From: Bifidobacterium pullorum DSM 20433
GTDB lineage: Bacteria; Actinomycetota; Actinomycetes; Actinomycetales; Bifidobacteriaceae
Direction: 5' to 3'
DNA: 64,000 nucleotides
NCBI RefSeq assembly: GCF_000771405.1
Contig: NZ_JDUI01000013.1
Location: forward strand, 20,174-84,173
Shown: positions 38,238 to 47,603 of the stretch, one piece after another
Numbering within the stretch: position 1 is the first letter of the stretch
How the letters are laid out: each line of letters starts with the position of its first letter
Notes under the pieces: generated by a model
The model's input: the letters and a program-made list of their open reading frames with translations, nothing else
The model's database searches: none
What the model was told of the DNA's origin: nothing
Position numbers and translations under genes: made by a program

Positions 38238-39128
38238 ATGCATGAATACGTTGGCATCGACATCGGCGGTACCAAGATCGAGGCCGTCCTCGTGGACGAG
38301 CGCAACACCGTGCTCAACTCCTGCCGCATCCCGGCTCGTCCGGGGGCGCAGAACGTGTTGGACGACGTCATCGGCATCACGCGCCGTCTCGGCGGCGACC
38401 CGGTGGCGGTGGGCGTGGGGCTGCCCGGCCAGGTCGATTCCGTCACCGGTGTGGTGCGCGACATCGTGAATCTGGACATCGTCAAGCTCGAGCTGGGGCG
38501 CGAGGCTGGCAAGGCCCTGGGCGTGCCGGTGCAGGTTGAGAACGATGTCAACGCCGCCGCGCTGGGCGCCGTGGCGTTGATCGACGACCAGGTGTCGGCG
38601 GGGGACACGGTGGTGTTCCTGAATTTCGGCACCGGTCTGGCCGCCGGCGTGGTGCGCGACGGCCACGTGGAGCGCGGCTACAGCGGCTCCTACGGCGAGA
38701 TCGGCCATCTGCCGGTCGACCCGAACAAGTTCCTGTGCAACTGCGGCCAGCGCGGCTGCCTGGAGACCGTCACCTCGGGCGGCTCCGTGGCCAAGCTGTG
38801 GCCGGGGCAGCCGCCGCTGCCCGATCTGATCGAGAAGGCGAAGGCCGGCGACCCTCGCGCCATCGAGGTGTTCTCCATCGTGCAGCATGGCCTGGCGGAC
38901 ACGGTTCAGGTGGTCGGGCAGGCGTATGACCCCAAGCTGATCGTCATGGGCGGAGGCATGGCCAAGACCGGCCGTCCGCTGCTCGACATGATCGTCGAGG
39001 AGCTGCGCCGCCGTGAGGAGACCAGCCACTTCATCACCTCGCTGCACCTGCCCGAGCGCCTGCGTCTGGCGCCGGTCGAGCAGCCGATTGGCGCCATCGG
39101 CGCCGCGCTGGCCGCTCCGCGCGGCTGA
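38238..39128 (+). CDS. ROK-family sugar kinase, probable N-acetylglucosamine kinase
   Basis: Sugar kinase of 296 residues with the full ROK set: ATP loop GIDIGGTKIEAV, NDVNAAALGA, FLNFGTGLAAG, catalytic EIGHLPVD and zinc motif CNCGQRGCLE. No DNA-binding domain, so it is an enzyme. Glucokinase and N-acetylglucosamine kinase cannot be told apart by sight; the nagB-nagA pair immediately downstream favours GlcNAc. It has its own terminator and lies divergent from the transglutaminase-fold operon, with 203 bases between them. The ATG at 38238 follows GGAGG; an in-frame ATG at 38223 sits upstream of that site. Confidence 0.85.
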   Translation: MHEYVGIDIGGTKIEAVLVDERNTVLNSCRIPARPGAQNVLDDVIGITRRLGGDPVAVGVGLPGQVDSVTGVVRDIVNLDIVKLELGREAGKALGVPVQVENDVNAAALGAVALIDDQVSAGDTVVFLNFGTGLAAGVVRDGHVERGYSGSYGEIGHLPVDPNKFLCNCGQRGCLETVTSGGSVAKLWPGQPPLPDLIEKAKAGDPRAIEVFSIVQHGLADTVQVVGQAYDPKLIVMGGGMAKTGRPLLDMIVEELRRREETSHFITSLHLPERLRLAPVEQPIGAIGAALAAPRG

Positions 39129-39148
39129 GCGCGCCGGTGACCTCCCGA

Positions 39149-39187
39149 GGGCCGCCTCCGCCGGATGGCGGGGCGGCCCTTCTGTTT
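39149..39187 (+). terminator. Terminator of the ROK kinase gene
   Basis: GGGCCGCC / GGCGGCCC arms with inner CCGCC/GGCGG pairing, followed by TTCTGTTT, 20 bases after the stop. Confidence 0.75.
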
Positions 39188-39272
39188 CCGGATGCGCGGG
39201 CATGGGTCGCGACGCCATGCCCGCGTGGCGTGTCCGGGGTGGAGGACGCGTATCATGATTTATGACAAGGAA

Positions 39273-39291
39273 GTTAACGATTTGGCTTAAC
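39273..39291. promoter_or_regulatory. TTAAC repeats in the nagB leader
   Basis: GTTAAC-gatttgg-CTTAAC: two TTAAC elements in direct orientation 13 bases apart, the first inside a GTTAAC palindrome, 35 bases before the nagB start. The half site is the same as in the mannosidase operators but the arrangement differs. It may be the site of a ROK-type Nag regulator; that is inference. Confidence 0.45.
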
Positions 39292-39325
39292 AGTCAAGTC
39301 GCAATCCGATAGAAGGTAAGGAAAC

Positions 39326-40138
39326 ATGCCGGAAATCATCATTGTTAAGAACGAAGCCGAAGCTGGTGACATCTACGCGCGTTGCGTGGCGGACCTCATC
39401 AAGTCCAAGCCGAATGCGGTGCTGGGCCTGGCCACCGGTTCCAGCCCGCTGGCCGCCTACCAGGCGCTGGCCAAGGTCATCGAAGCCGAGGGCATCGACG
39501 TCAGCCAGGTGCAGGGGTTCGCGCTCGACGAGTATCTGGGGCTGCCGCTGGACCATCCGGAGTCCTATCACGCCACCATCAACCGCACCGTCACCGTTCC
39601 GCTGGGACTTGACCCCGCCAAGGTGCACGTCCCCGGCGACGCGCTGGACGGTTGCCCGCTGGAGGACGGCGAGCGCATCGCCGGCGCCGGTGAGGCCTAC
39701 GACGAGGCGATCGCCGCCGCCGGCGGCGTGGACGTGCAGATCCTCGGCATCGGCGCGGACGGGCATGTCGGATTCAACGAGCCCGGTTCGTCGCTGGCGT
39801 CCGGCACCCGCGTCAAGACGTTGGTGCAGCGGACCCGCGAGGACAACGCCCGGTTCTTCGACGGGGACATCGATCAGGTGCCCACCCACTGCATCACGCA
39901 GGGCATCGGCACGATCATGCGCGCCCGTCACCTGGTGCTGCTGGCGTTCGGCGAGGGCAAGGCCGAGGCGATCCGCCAGACCTGCGAGGGCGGTGTCTCC
40001 GCGTTCTGCCCGGCCAGCGCGCTGCAGCTGCACCCGCACGCCACGATCATCGTGGACGAGGCGGCCGCCTCCAAGCTGGAGCATAAGGACTACTATGAGT
40101 ATGCCTACGCCCACAAGCCGGCGTGGCAGGGCATCTGA
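39326..40138 (+). CDS. nagB: Glucosamine-6-phosphate deaminase
   Basis: NagB, 270 residues, converts glucosamine 6-phosphate to fructose 6-phosphate and ammonia. Signature stretches: LGLATGSSPLAAYQ, FALDEYLGLP and GIGADGHVGFNEPGS, which holds the catalytic Asp/His/Glu cluster. Full length. Start ATG after AAGGAAAC. It precedes nagA by 39 bases and forms an operon with it that ends in a strong terminator. Confidence 0.96.
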   Translation: MPEIIIVKNEAEAGDIYARCVADLIKSKPNAVLGLATGSSPLAAYQALAKVIEAEGIDVSQVQGFALDEYLGLPLDHPESYHATINRTVTVPLGLDPAKVHVPGDALDGCPLEDGERIAGAGEAYDEAIAAAGGVDVQILGIGADGHVGFNEPGSSLASGTRVKTLVQRTREDNARFFDGDIDQVPTHCITQGIGTIMRARHLVLLAFGEGKAEAIRQTCEGGVSAFCPASALQLHPHATIIVDEAAASKLEHKDYYEYAYAHKPAWQGI

Positions 40139-40177
40139 GCGGATCGGCGCGGATCCGGATTTCCCGAAGGAGCGGAT

Positions 40178-41434
40178 ATGGACCAGAACAGAATGGATAT
40201 CGTCAGGCGTGTCACGGACGCCGTCGCGGGCGAACCGGAACGTATCGCCATCAGGGGCGCCCGCAAGGTGGACGCCCGCGGCGTGCTGGAGCATTGCTGG
40301 GTGACGTCGGCCAACGGCGTCATCACCGCCACCGGAACCAGTGATGAGGAGTTCGAACACGCCTGCCGCACCATCGCGATCGATCCCGCGGACGAGTCCT
40401 CGATCATCGAGGCCGACGGCCGTCTGCTCATCCCCGGATACGTCGACATCCACGCCCACGGTTCGTGGGAGCGCTCGTTCGACGATGGTCCCGAGGGCAT
40501 CGACATCGCCCGCGCCGGCCATGCGGTGCACGGCACGACCCGGCAGGTGTGCTCGCTGATCACCAACCCGATCGACGTGATGTGCGAGAACCTGCGCAAT
40601 GTGCGCGCCGCGATGGATCGCCGTCCGGACGTGCTGGGCTCGCATCTGGAGGGGCCGTTCCTCGCGCTCGCCCGCAAGGGCGCGCACGATCCGGAGTGCC
40701 TCAAGGACCCGGTGCCCGAGCTGGTGGACGAGTTGCTGGACGCCGCCGACGGCAGCCTGCGCCAGATCACCATCGCGCCGGAGCTGCCGCACGGCATCGG
40801 CGCGATCAGACAGTTCGCCGCCGCGGGCGTGGTGCCCGCCGTCGGCCACTGCGACGCCGACTATGCCATGGCCAAGCGCGGCTTCGACGCGGGCGCCGGC
40901 ATCGTGACCCACATGTTCAACGCGATGAACGGCCTGCATCACCGCGAGCCCGGCCCGATCCCGGCGGCGGTCGAGGACCCGCGCGTGACGATCGAGATCA
41001 TCAACGACGGCTTCCACGTGCAGGACCCGATGGTCCGGCTGGGCTTCGGCTTCGCGCCGCACCGCACGGCGTTCGTCACCGACGCGATGGCCGCCACCGA
41101 CTGCCCGGACGGCCCGTACAAGCTCGGCGCGCTGGACGTGAACGTGGTCGACGGGCATGCCCGCCTGGTCTCCAACGGCGCGATCGCCGGCTCGACGCTG
41201 CTGCTGGAGGTGGCTGTGCGTCGCGCGGTCACCGTGCTCGGCATCTCCGCGGTGGATGCGGTGGAGGCCGCGACGCTGACGCCGGCGCGGACGTTCGGCT
41301 ATGACCGTCCCAATCCGGTGACGGGAGCGCCGCTGGGCCTGGTGGCCCCGGGATACGCCGCCGACCTGCTGCTGACCGACCCGGCGACCTGGACCGTCGG
41401 CGAGGTGTGGTGCGCCGGCCGCAAGCTGCGCTAG
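40178..41434 (+). CDS. nagA: N-acetylglucosamine-6-phosphate deacetylase
   Basis: Amidohydrolase-family NagA, 418 residues, removes acetate from GlcNAc 6-phosphate. Metal and catalytic motifs in order: DIHAHG (the HxH), HLEGPFLA (metal Glu), VGHCDADY, HMFNAMNGLHHREPG and the catalytic Asp in FVTDAMAATD. Slightly longer than the E. coli enzyme (382) because of an N-terminal extension. With nagB and the ROK kinase it completes the GlcNAc branch. Confidence 0.95.
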   Translation: MDQNRMDIVRRVTDAVAGEPERIAIRGARKVDARGVLEHCWVTSANGVITATGTSDEEFEHACRTIAIDPADESSIIEADGRLLIPGYVDIHAHGSWERSFDDGPEGIDIARAGHAVHGTTRQVCSLITNPIDVMCENLRNVRAAMDRRPDVLGSHLEGPFLALARKGAHDPECLKDPVPELVDELLDAADGSLRQITIAPELPHGIGAIRQFAAAGVVPAVGHCDADYAMAKRGFDAGAGIVTHMFNAMNGLHHREPGPIPAAVEDPRVTIEIINDGFHVQDPMVRLGFGFAPHRTAFVTDAMAATDCPDGPYKLGALDVNVVDGHARLVSNGAIAGSTLLLEVAVRRAVTVLGISAVDAVEAATLTPARTFGYDRPNPVTGAPLGLVAPGYAADLLLTDPATWTVGEVWCAGRKLR

Positions 41435-41468
41435 GCTGTCGTTCGGTGCCGGCCGTCGCCGGCGTGAT

Positions 41469-41520
41469 GTCCGCATGATGAGACCGATATGGGATCGAGT
41501 CTCATCATGCGGACTTTTTT
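41469..41520 (+). terminator. Rho-independent terminator of nagBA
   Basis: GTCCGCATGATGAGAC pairs perfectly (16 bp) with GTCTCATCATGCGGAC across a 14-base loop and is followed by TTTTTT. The remaining bases to 41729, before the binding-protein gene, hold its leader; I see no clear promoter boxes in them. Confidence 0.93.
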
Positions 41521-41729
41521 CAAATTGGCGTTCGATGGGCCAAAAGGTTGGAAAATGGCGGTTCCTGCGTGGTCTGATCGGGTCGTGCGGCATGGAAACG
41601 AGGGGATTGGGGCGCTCCGGGGTAACGTGCGGCGTTTACGGTTTTGTGGTTAACGGGCACCGTTGGACGCACGCCAAAAGCGCGCGGAGGCCACCGGTGC
41701 CGATTGCCGAAAAGAAGAGAGGATTCATC

Positions 41730-43358
41730 GTGAATCGCAAGAAGATCATGGCCGTCGTGGCTTCCGTGGCCGCGGTGGCATCGCTCGCGGCCTGCGGCGT
41801 GAAGGATGAGGCCGCCCCGGCCGCCGGCGCGGATACCATCACCATCGGCACCACCGATAAGATCGTCAGCCTCGATCCGGCCGGATCGTACGACAACGGC
41901 TCCTACGCCGTGCAGATCCAGGTGTTCCCGTTCCTGTACGCCCAGGACTACAACACCTCCGAACTGAGCCCGGACATCGCCGCCGACGACGGCACCTGGA
42001 GCGAGGACGGCACCCAGTTCACCGTCAAGCTCAAGGAGGGCCTGAAGTTCGCCAACGGCAACGACCTGACCTCCTCCGACGTCAAGTTCTCGTTCGACCG
42101 CATCAAGACGATCGACGATCCGAACGGCCCGGTGTCGCTGCTGGCCAACATCGAGTCCATCGAGACCCCGGACGACACCACCGTGGTGTTCAACTCGGCG
42201 GTGCCCAATGACGTGACGCTCAAGCAGGTGCTCTCCAGCCCCGCCGGCCCGATCGTCGACGAGGACGTGTTCAGCGCGGACTCGCTCACCGACCCCGCCA
42301 CCATCGTCGATGGCAACGCCTTCGCCGGCCCGTACACGCTGACCTCCTTCACGCTCAACGAGAACGTGTCCTATGCCAAGAACGACAGCTATGAAGGTCT
42401 GACCCCGGCCGAGAACGACACCGTGCAGGTCAAGTACTACGCCGACGCCTCCAACCTCAAGATGGACATCGAGCAGGGCACGATCGACGTGGCGTTCCGC
42501 TCGCTGACCGCCACCGACATCGAGGACCTCTCCAAGAACGACGAGGTCAAGATCGTCGACGGTCCCGGCGGCGAGGAGCGCTTCCTGTCCTTCAACTTCA
42601 AGATCCAGCCGTACGGCGAATCCCAGCCCGACGCCGATGCGGACAAGGCCAAGGCCGTGCGCCAGGCCGTGGCCGCGCTGATCGACCGCCAGGAGCTGTC
42701 CGACCGCGTCTACAAGGGCACCTACACCCCGATGTACTCCTACATCCCGGATGGTCTGGACGGCCATGAGGACACCCTGAAGGAGGCCTATGGCGACGGC
42801 GAGGGCAACCCGGACGCCGACCAGGCCGCGCAGATCCTCGCCGACGCCGGCGTCGAGACCCCGGTCGAACTGAACCTGCAGTACAACGGCGACCACTACG
42901 GCTCCAGCTCCGCCGATGAGTACGCGGCCATCAAGTCGCAGCTCGAGGCCGACGGCCTGTTCACCGTGGACCTGCAGCAGACCGAATGGACCCAGTACAG
43001 CGAGCAGCGCCTGGTCACCGACGAGTCCGACGGCTCCTACCCGGCCTACCAGCTCGGCTGGTTCCCGGACTATTCGGATCCGGACAACTACCTGTCCCCG
43101 TTCTTCCGTGAAGGCAACTTCGTCATGAACGGCTACTCGAACGAGGAAGTCAACACGCTGATCGTCAACCAGGCCGGCGAGCAGGATCACGACAAGCGCA
43201 TGGAGATGCTCGGCCAGATCCAGGACATCGTGACCGATGAAGTGCCGACCATCCCGCTGCTGCAGGGCGCCCAGACCGCGGTGACCCGCACCAACATCGA
43301 CGGTGTCGTGCTCGACGCGTCGTTCCGCTTCCGCTACTCCTCGGTGACCAAGTCCTGA
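41730..43358 (+). CDS. Peptide/oligopeptide ABC transporter, binding lipoprotein
   Basis: Solute-binding protein family 5, 542 residues. The signal peptide MNRKKIMAVVASVAAVASLAACG is part-hydrophobic and ends in the lipobox LAAC, so it is a lipoprotein. Family 5 features include DPAGSYDN and the internal SDVKFSFDRIK. The GTG start at 41730 has AGAGAGGA 6 bases upstream; the frame is open further left into the nagA terminator, which cannot be coding. The substrate is a peptide or similar molecule by family. Position after nagBA suggests import of peptides linked to amino-sugar use, but the ligand is unknown. Confidence 0.9.
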   Translation: MNRKKIMAVVASVAAVASLAACGVKDEAAPAAGADTITIGTTDKIVSLDPAGSYDNGSYAVQIQVFPFLYAQDYNTSELSPDIAADDGTWSEDGTQFTVKLKEGLKFANGNDLTSSDVKFSFDRIKTIDDPNGPVSLLANIESIETPDDTTVVFNSAVPNDVTLKQVLSSPAGPIVDEDVFSADSLTDPATIVDGNAFAGPYTLTSFTLNENVSYAKNDSYEGLTPAENDTVQVKYYADASNLKMDIEQGTIDVAFRSLTATDIEDLSKNDEVKIVDGPGGEERFLSFNFKIQPYGESQPDADADKAKAVRQAVAALIDRQELSDRVYKGTYTPMYSYIPDGLDGHEDTLKEAYGDGEGNPDADQAAQILADAGVETPVELNLQYNGDHYGSSSADEYAAIKSQLEADGLFTVDLQQTEWTQYSEQRLVTDESDGSYPAYQLGWFPDYSDPDNYLSPFFREGNFVMNGYSNEEVNTLIVNQAGEQDHDKRMEMLGQIQDIVTDEVPTIPLLQGAQTAVTRTNIDGVVLDASFRFRYSSVTKS

Positions 43359-43515
43359 GTCGGTCGCGGCAAGCCTGACCATCCCTGACCGCCGGTCCCG
43401 TCCTCTGTGTCGGGGCCGGCGTCACCGTTCATCATCCGGCATCCTGGCGGGCGCATCCCGCACGGAACCGGACGCATTCCCGATATCCATCATCCGCCTG
43501 TTAAGGAGTTCTTGC

Positions 43516-44625
43516 GTGTCCAACAGCAGTACGCAGGCCGGAACGGAGTCCCCCGCGCCGCAAGGTGCGCAGCAACCGGCCAAAGCCAGGAAGAACAGGC
43601 TGTCCGGGGGATTCTTCCGATTCGTCATCACCCGTTTCCTGCTCATCATCCCCACGGTGTTCATCCTCGTCACCGTCGTGTTCTTCGTCATGCGCGCCAC
43701 CGGCGACCCGATCACCGCGGCGCAGGGCGGCCGTCTCAGCCCGGAGGAGCTGCAGCGGCGCATCCACGAGGCCGGCTACGACAGGCCGCTCATCGTGCAG
43801 TACGTCGACTATCTCGGCGACCTGCTGCACGGCGACCTGGGCACCACCGTCACCGACAACCAGCCGGTGATCTCCATCCTGACCCGGTACGGCGCCGCCA
43901 CGTTCGAGCTGGCCATCCTGGCCCTGATCGTGGCCATGGTCGTCGGCATCCTGCTCGGCCGCGTGGCCGCGCACCACCGCGACCATCTCGCCGACGCGGG
44001 CATCCGCACCTTCGCCATCCTGTGCTACGCCACGCCGGTGTTCTTCCTGGGCCTGATGCTCAAGCTCATCTTCGCCGTGTGGCTCGGATGGCTGCCGTCC
44101 TCCGGCCGTGCCGACCTGTCCAGCATGGCGCAGTTCGACCGTCTGATCCAGCCCACCGGCTTCTACATCATCGACGCGCTGCAGCTGGGCGACATGACCG
44201 TGCTGGCCGACGTGCTGCGCCACGCCGTGCTGCCCGCCCTGGCACTGGGCCTGCTCACCGCCGGCGTGTTCATCCGCCTGGTGCGCACCAACGTCATCTC
44301 CACCTACAACTCCGGATACGTGGAGGCGGCCCGGTCGCGCGGCGTCAGCGAGAAGCGGCTGCTGTCCAAGCACGCCTGGCGTCCCGCGCTGATCCCGATC
44401 ATCACGGTCATGGGCATGCAGATCGCCGTCATGCTGGCCGGCGCGGTGCTCACCGAAACCACCTTCGAATGGAAGGGTCTGGGCTTCATGCTGTCGAACT
44501 ACCTGAAGGCCCGCGACTTCGTGGCCGTGCAGGGCATCGTCATCCTGATCGCGATCATCGTCTCGGTGGCCAACTTCATCGTCGACGTGATCAGCGCCCT
44601 CATCGATCCGAGAGTGAGGTACTGA
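43516..44625 (+). CDS. Peptide ABC transporter permease (DppB type)
   Basis: Inner permease of 369 residues with six membrane helices after a 35-residue cytoplasmic tail. The DppB/OppB hallmark is present: a long extracytoplasmic loop after helix 1 (FFVMRATGDPI...RPLIVQYVDYL), then the EAA-type cytoplasmic loop YVEAARSRGVSEKRLLSKHAW. GTG start after AAGGAG. It is 157 bases after the binding-protein gene and 1 base before the next permease. Confidence 0.92.
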   Translation: MSNSSTQAGTESPAPQGAQQPAKARKNRLSGGFFRFVITRFLLIIPTVFILVTVVFFVMRATGDPITAAQGGRLSPEELQRRIHEAGYDRPLIVQYVDYLGDLLHGDLGTTVTDNQPVISILTRYGAATFELAILALIVAMVVGILLGRVAAHHRDHLADAGIRTFAILCYATPVFFLGLMLKLIFAVWLGWLPSSGRADLSSMAQFDRLIQPTGFYIIDALQLGDMTVLADVLRHAVLPALALGLLTAGVFIRLVRTNVISTYNSGYVEAARSRGVSEKRLLSKHAWRPALIPIITVMGMQIAVMLAGAVLTETTFEWKGLGFMLSNYLKARDFVAVQGIVILIAIIVSVANFIVDVISALIDPRVRY

Positions 44626-44626
44626 C

Positions 44627-45754
44627 ATGGCCGAAAGCAGTGCATCCAAGGTCACCGTGCCCGGTGACAAGCGCCTCGAGAACCTCAAGGTGAACGCCGG
44701 GCCGTCGCTGTTCTCCAAGCTGCCGATCGTGCGCGAGCTGCGCGTGGCGGTCGGCTGGCAGAAGGCCATGCTGGTCGCGGGCCTGATCATCACCGCGTTC
44801 TTCGTGCTCGTGGCGATCTTCGCCCCGCTCATCGCGCCGTACGGATATTCGCAGATCCGTGACGACGCGGGCGTGGCGTTCCCCACGCAGGCGCCGCCCA
44901 GCGCCGAGCACATCTGGGGCACCACCGTCGGCGGCTTCGACGTGTTCAGCCGCACCGTCTGGGGCGCCCGCACCGCGGTCATCGCCATCATCGTGGCCGT
45001 GCTGCTGTCGATCTTCATCGGCGTGTTCCTCGGCTTGGTCTCCGGCTATTTCGGCGGATGGATCGACCGTGTGCTGGTGGTCATCGCCGACGCGATCTAC
45101 TCGTTCCCCTCGCTGCTGCTCGCCATCCTGATGGCCATCATGATCTCCGGCGGCCAGTCCAGCCTGATGGGCGGCATCATGGCCTCGGGCATCTCGATCA
45201 CCGTGGTGTACATCCCGCAGTATTTCCGTACGATCCGCGCCGAGGTCATGCGCATCAAGAGCTCCGCCTATGTGGAGTCGGCCAAGGTGGTCGGCGCCTC
45301 CACCTGGCGCATCATGACCGTGCACCTGCTGCGCAATTCCACGCGCACGCTGCCGGTCATCCTGACGCTCAACTCCTCGGAGGCCATCCTGACGCTCGCC
45401 GGTCTGGGCTTCCTCGGCTTCGGCATCGAGCCCACGGCCGCCGCGGAATGGGGATACGACCTCAACCGCTCGGTGGCGGACGTGACCGCCGGCATCTGGT
45501 GGACCGCCGTGTTCCCCGGCCTGGCGATCGTGCTGATCGTGCTGGGCATCACCTTGGTCGGCGAATCGCTCAACGACCTGGCCGACCCGCGTCTGCGCGC
45601 ACGCAAGTCCGCCGGCGAGGTCATCGGCTCGATCGAGGACACCTCGGTGGAGCCGAACGTGGAACCGAACGCCGACAACGAATACGCGATGAGCCTGATG
45701 TCCGAACAGCCCGGCACGCGGGCGGCGAACGGAAAGGAAGCCGACGATGAGTGA
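44627..45754 (+). CDS. Peptide ABC transporter permease (DppC type)
   Basis: Partner permease of 375 residues. The N-terminal cytoplasmic part and helix 1 are followed by FAPLIAPYGYSQ and LWGTT-type APPSAEHIWGTTVGGFDVFSRTVWGARTA, typical of DppC. The EAA loop is YVESAKVVGASTWRIMTVHLLRN. It has a C-terminal hydrophilic extension of about 60 residues. The 3' end overlaps the ATPase gene by 8 bases. Confidence 0.92.
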   Translation: MAESSASKVTVPGDKRLENLKVNAGPSLFSKLPIVRELRVAVGWQKAMLVAGLIITAFFVLVAIFAPLIAPYGYSQIRDDAGVAFPTQAPPSAEHIWGTTVGGFDVFSRTVWGARTAVIAIIVAVLLSIFIGVFLGLVSGYFGGWIDRVLVVIADAIYSFPSLLLAILMAIMISGGQSSLMGGIMASGISITVVYIPQYFRTIRAEVMRIKSSAYVESAKVVGASTWRIMTVHLLRNSTRTLPVILTLNSSEAILTLAGLGFLGFGIEPTAAAEWGYDLNRSVADVTAGIWWTAVFPGLAIVLIVLGITLVGESLNDLADPRLRARKSAGEVIGSIEDTSVEPNVEPNADNEYAMSLMSEQPGTRAANGKEADDE

Positions 45755-47468
45755 CGTGAACGCGGCCCCGACGGCCGAGAACCTGGCCGAGATCAAGGAC
45801 CTCGGCGTCTCCTTCATGACCGACGCCGGATCGATCAAGGCGGTGGACGGCGTGAGCTTCACGATTCCGCGCGGCACGGTCGTCGGAGTCGTGGGCGAAT
45901 CCGGCTCCGGAAAGTCGGTGACCGCCCGATCGATCATCAAACTGCTGCCCGAGACCGCCACCACCTCCGGCGCGGTGATGCTTTCGAAGCGCGACGGTTC
46001 GGGGGAACTCGACGTGCTGTCGATGAGCGGCGAGGATCTGCGGCGCATGCGCGGCAGCGAGGCGGCCATGGTGTTCCAGGAGCCGAACTCGGTGCTCAAC
46101 CCGGTGTACACCATCGGCTGGCAGATCGAGGAGGGCCTGCGCGCCCACGGCATGAAGGACAAGAAGCAGCTGCGCGCCAAGGCCATCGACATCCTGAAGA
46201 AGGTGGGCATCCCCGACGCCGAGACGCGCGTGGACTACTATCCGCACCAGTTCTCCGGCGGCCAGAAGCAGCGCATCGTCATCGCGATGGCGCTGGTGCT
46301 CAACCCCGGCCTGATCCTGGCCGATGAGCCGACCACCGCGCTCGACGTGACCGTGCAGGCCGAGATCCTCGACCTGCTGCGCCTGGCCAAGGACGAATTC
46401 GGCGCCAGCGTGCTCATCATCACGCACAACATGGGCGTCGTCGCCGACCTGGCCGACCAGGTGGTGGTGATGTACCGCGGACACGTGGTGGAGCAGGGCG
46501 ACGTGGAGCAGGTCTTCTACCATCCGAACCATCCGTACACCAAGCGTCTGCTCGCTTCGGTGCCGCGCATCGGCCAGCAGCTGGTCGTGCGCGACCTCGA
46601 CGGCCGCGTCATCGAGCGTGACGGCGACTGGCGCGACCAGCCGATCGCCGTCGAGGCCAAGGGGCTGACGATCACCTATCCGGGCCATCTCATGCAGCCT
46701 GACTTCGTGGCCGTCAACGGCATCGACTTCACGCTGCGGCGTTCCGAGGTGCTCGGTCTGGTGGGCGAGTCCGGTTCCGGCAAGTCCACCACCGGCCGTG
46801 CGATCGCGGGCCTGCAGAAGGTCTCCGGCGGTTCGCTCAAGGTGCTCGGCGTGGAGATGAACGGTGTCAGGGAGCGTGACTTCAAGCCCAAGCGCGCCGA
46901 CATCGGTTTCGTGTTCCAGGATCCGGGCAGCTCGTTCAACCCGCTGATGACCATCGCCCAGAACGTGGCCGAGCCGTTGATCGTGCACGGCAAATACCGT
47001 GATGTGGCGGAGGCCCGTGACTATGTGGGCGACCTGCTGGAGATGGTGCAGCTGCCGCGCGTGTACATGAACCGTTTCCCGCACGAGCTGTCGGGCGGCC
47101 AGCGTCAGCGCGCCTCGCTGGCGCGAGCCCTGGCTCTGAAGCCGTCGCTGCTCATCGCCGACGAGCCGACCTCCGCGCTGGATGTGTCGGTGCAGGCCAA
47201 GGTGCTGGAGCTGTTCAAACGGCTGCAGGCCGAGATCGGCTTCGCCTGCCTGTTCATCACCCATGACCTGGCCGTGGTGGATATGCTGGCCGACCGCGTG
47301 ATGGTCATGCACAAGGGCAGCATCGTGGAGCACGGCGACACCGAGGACATCATGCAACGCCCGCAGGATCCGTACACCCGCAAACTGCTCGCATCGCTGC
47401 CGGTGCCGGATCCGCGCGAACAGCGGATGCACCGCGAGCAGCTGCACGCGCTGCTGGCGCAGGGCTGA
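45747..47468 (+). CDS. Peptide ABC transporter ATPase, DppD-DppF fusion
   Basis: A single 573-residue protein with two complete ABC domains. The N-terminal domain has Walker A GESGSGKSVT, signature FSGGQKQR and Walker B GLILADEPTTALD. The C-terminal domain has Walker A GESGSGKSTT, signature LSGGQRQR and Walker B LLIADEPTSALD. Both carry the oligopeptide-binding-type C-terminal extension (HPYTKRLLASVP, DPYTRKLLASLP). It drives the two permeases. The operon ends in a 22-bp hairpin. Confidence 0.94.
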   Translation: MSDVNAAPTAENLAEIKDLGVSFMTDAGSIKAVDGVSFTIPRGTVVGVVGESGSGKSVTARSIIKLLPETATTSGAVMLSKRDGSGELDVLSMSGEDLRRMRGSEAAMVFQEPNSVLNPVYTIGWQIEEGLRAHGMKDKKQLRAKAIDILKKVGIPDAETRVDYYPHQFSGGQKQRIVIAMALVLNPGLILADEPTTALDVTVQAEILDLLRLAKDEFGASVLIITHNMGVVADLADQVVVMYRGHVVEQGDVEQVFYHPNHPYTKRLLASVPRIGQQLVVRDLDGRVIERDGDWRDQPIAVEAKGLTITYPGHLMQPDFVAVNGIDFTLRRSEVLGLVGESGSGKSTTGRAIAGLQKVSGGSLKVLGVEMNGVRERDFKPKRADIGFVFQDPGSSFNPLMTIAQNVAEPLIVHGKYRDVAEARDYVGDLLEMVQLPRVYMNRFPHELSGGQRQRASLARALALKPSLLIADEPTSALDVSVQAKVLELFKRLQAEIGFACLFITHDLAVVDMLADRVMVMHKGSIVEHGDTEDIMQRPQDPYTRKLLASLPVPDPREQRMHREQLHALLAQG

Positions 47469-47492
47469 TTGGAACCGTTCCGGCCCCGACGA

Positions 47493-47542
47493 CAACGAGG
47501 GTGGCCGCCGACGAATCATCTCGTCGGCGGCCACCCTCGTTG
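47493..47542. terminator. Bidirectional terminator between the ATPase and GH125 genes
   Basis: A perfect 22-bp stem (CAACGAGGGTGGCC... with its exact complement) around a 6-base ATCATC loop, between converging stops at 47468 and 47604. Confidence 0.88.
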
Positions 47543-47603
47543 ATGTGTCAAGGCCGATGCGCGGCGCGGTCCGCTGTCGGGCGGTCCGCCTGCTCCGGCT
47601 CCG

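Noticed and set aside
41475..41729. Upstream extension of the peptide-binding lipoprotein
   Set aside because: The frame is open, but it begins inside the nagA terminator. The GTG at 41730 starts a clean signal peptide with a well-spaced ribosome-binding site.
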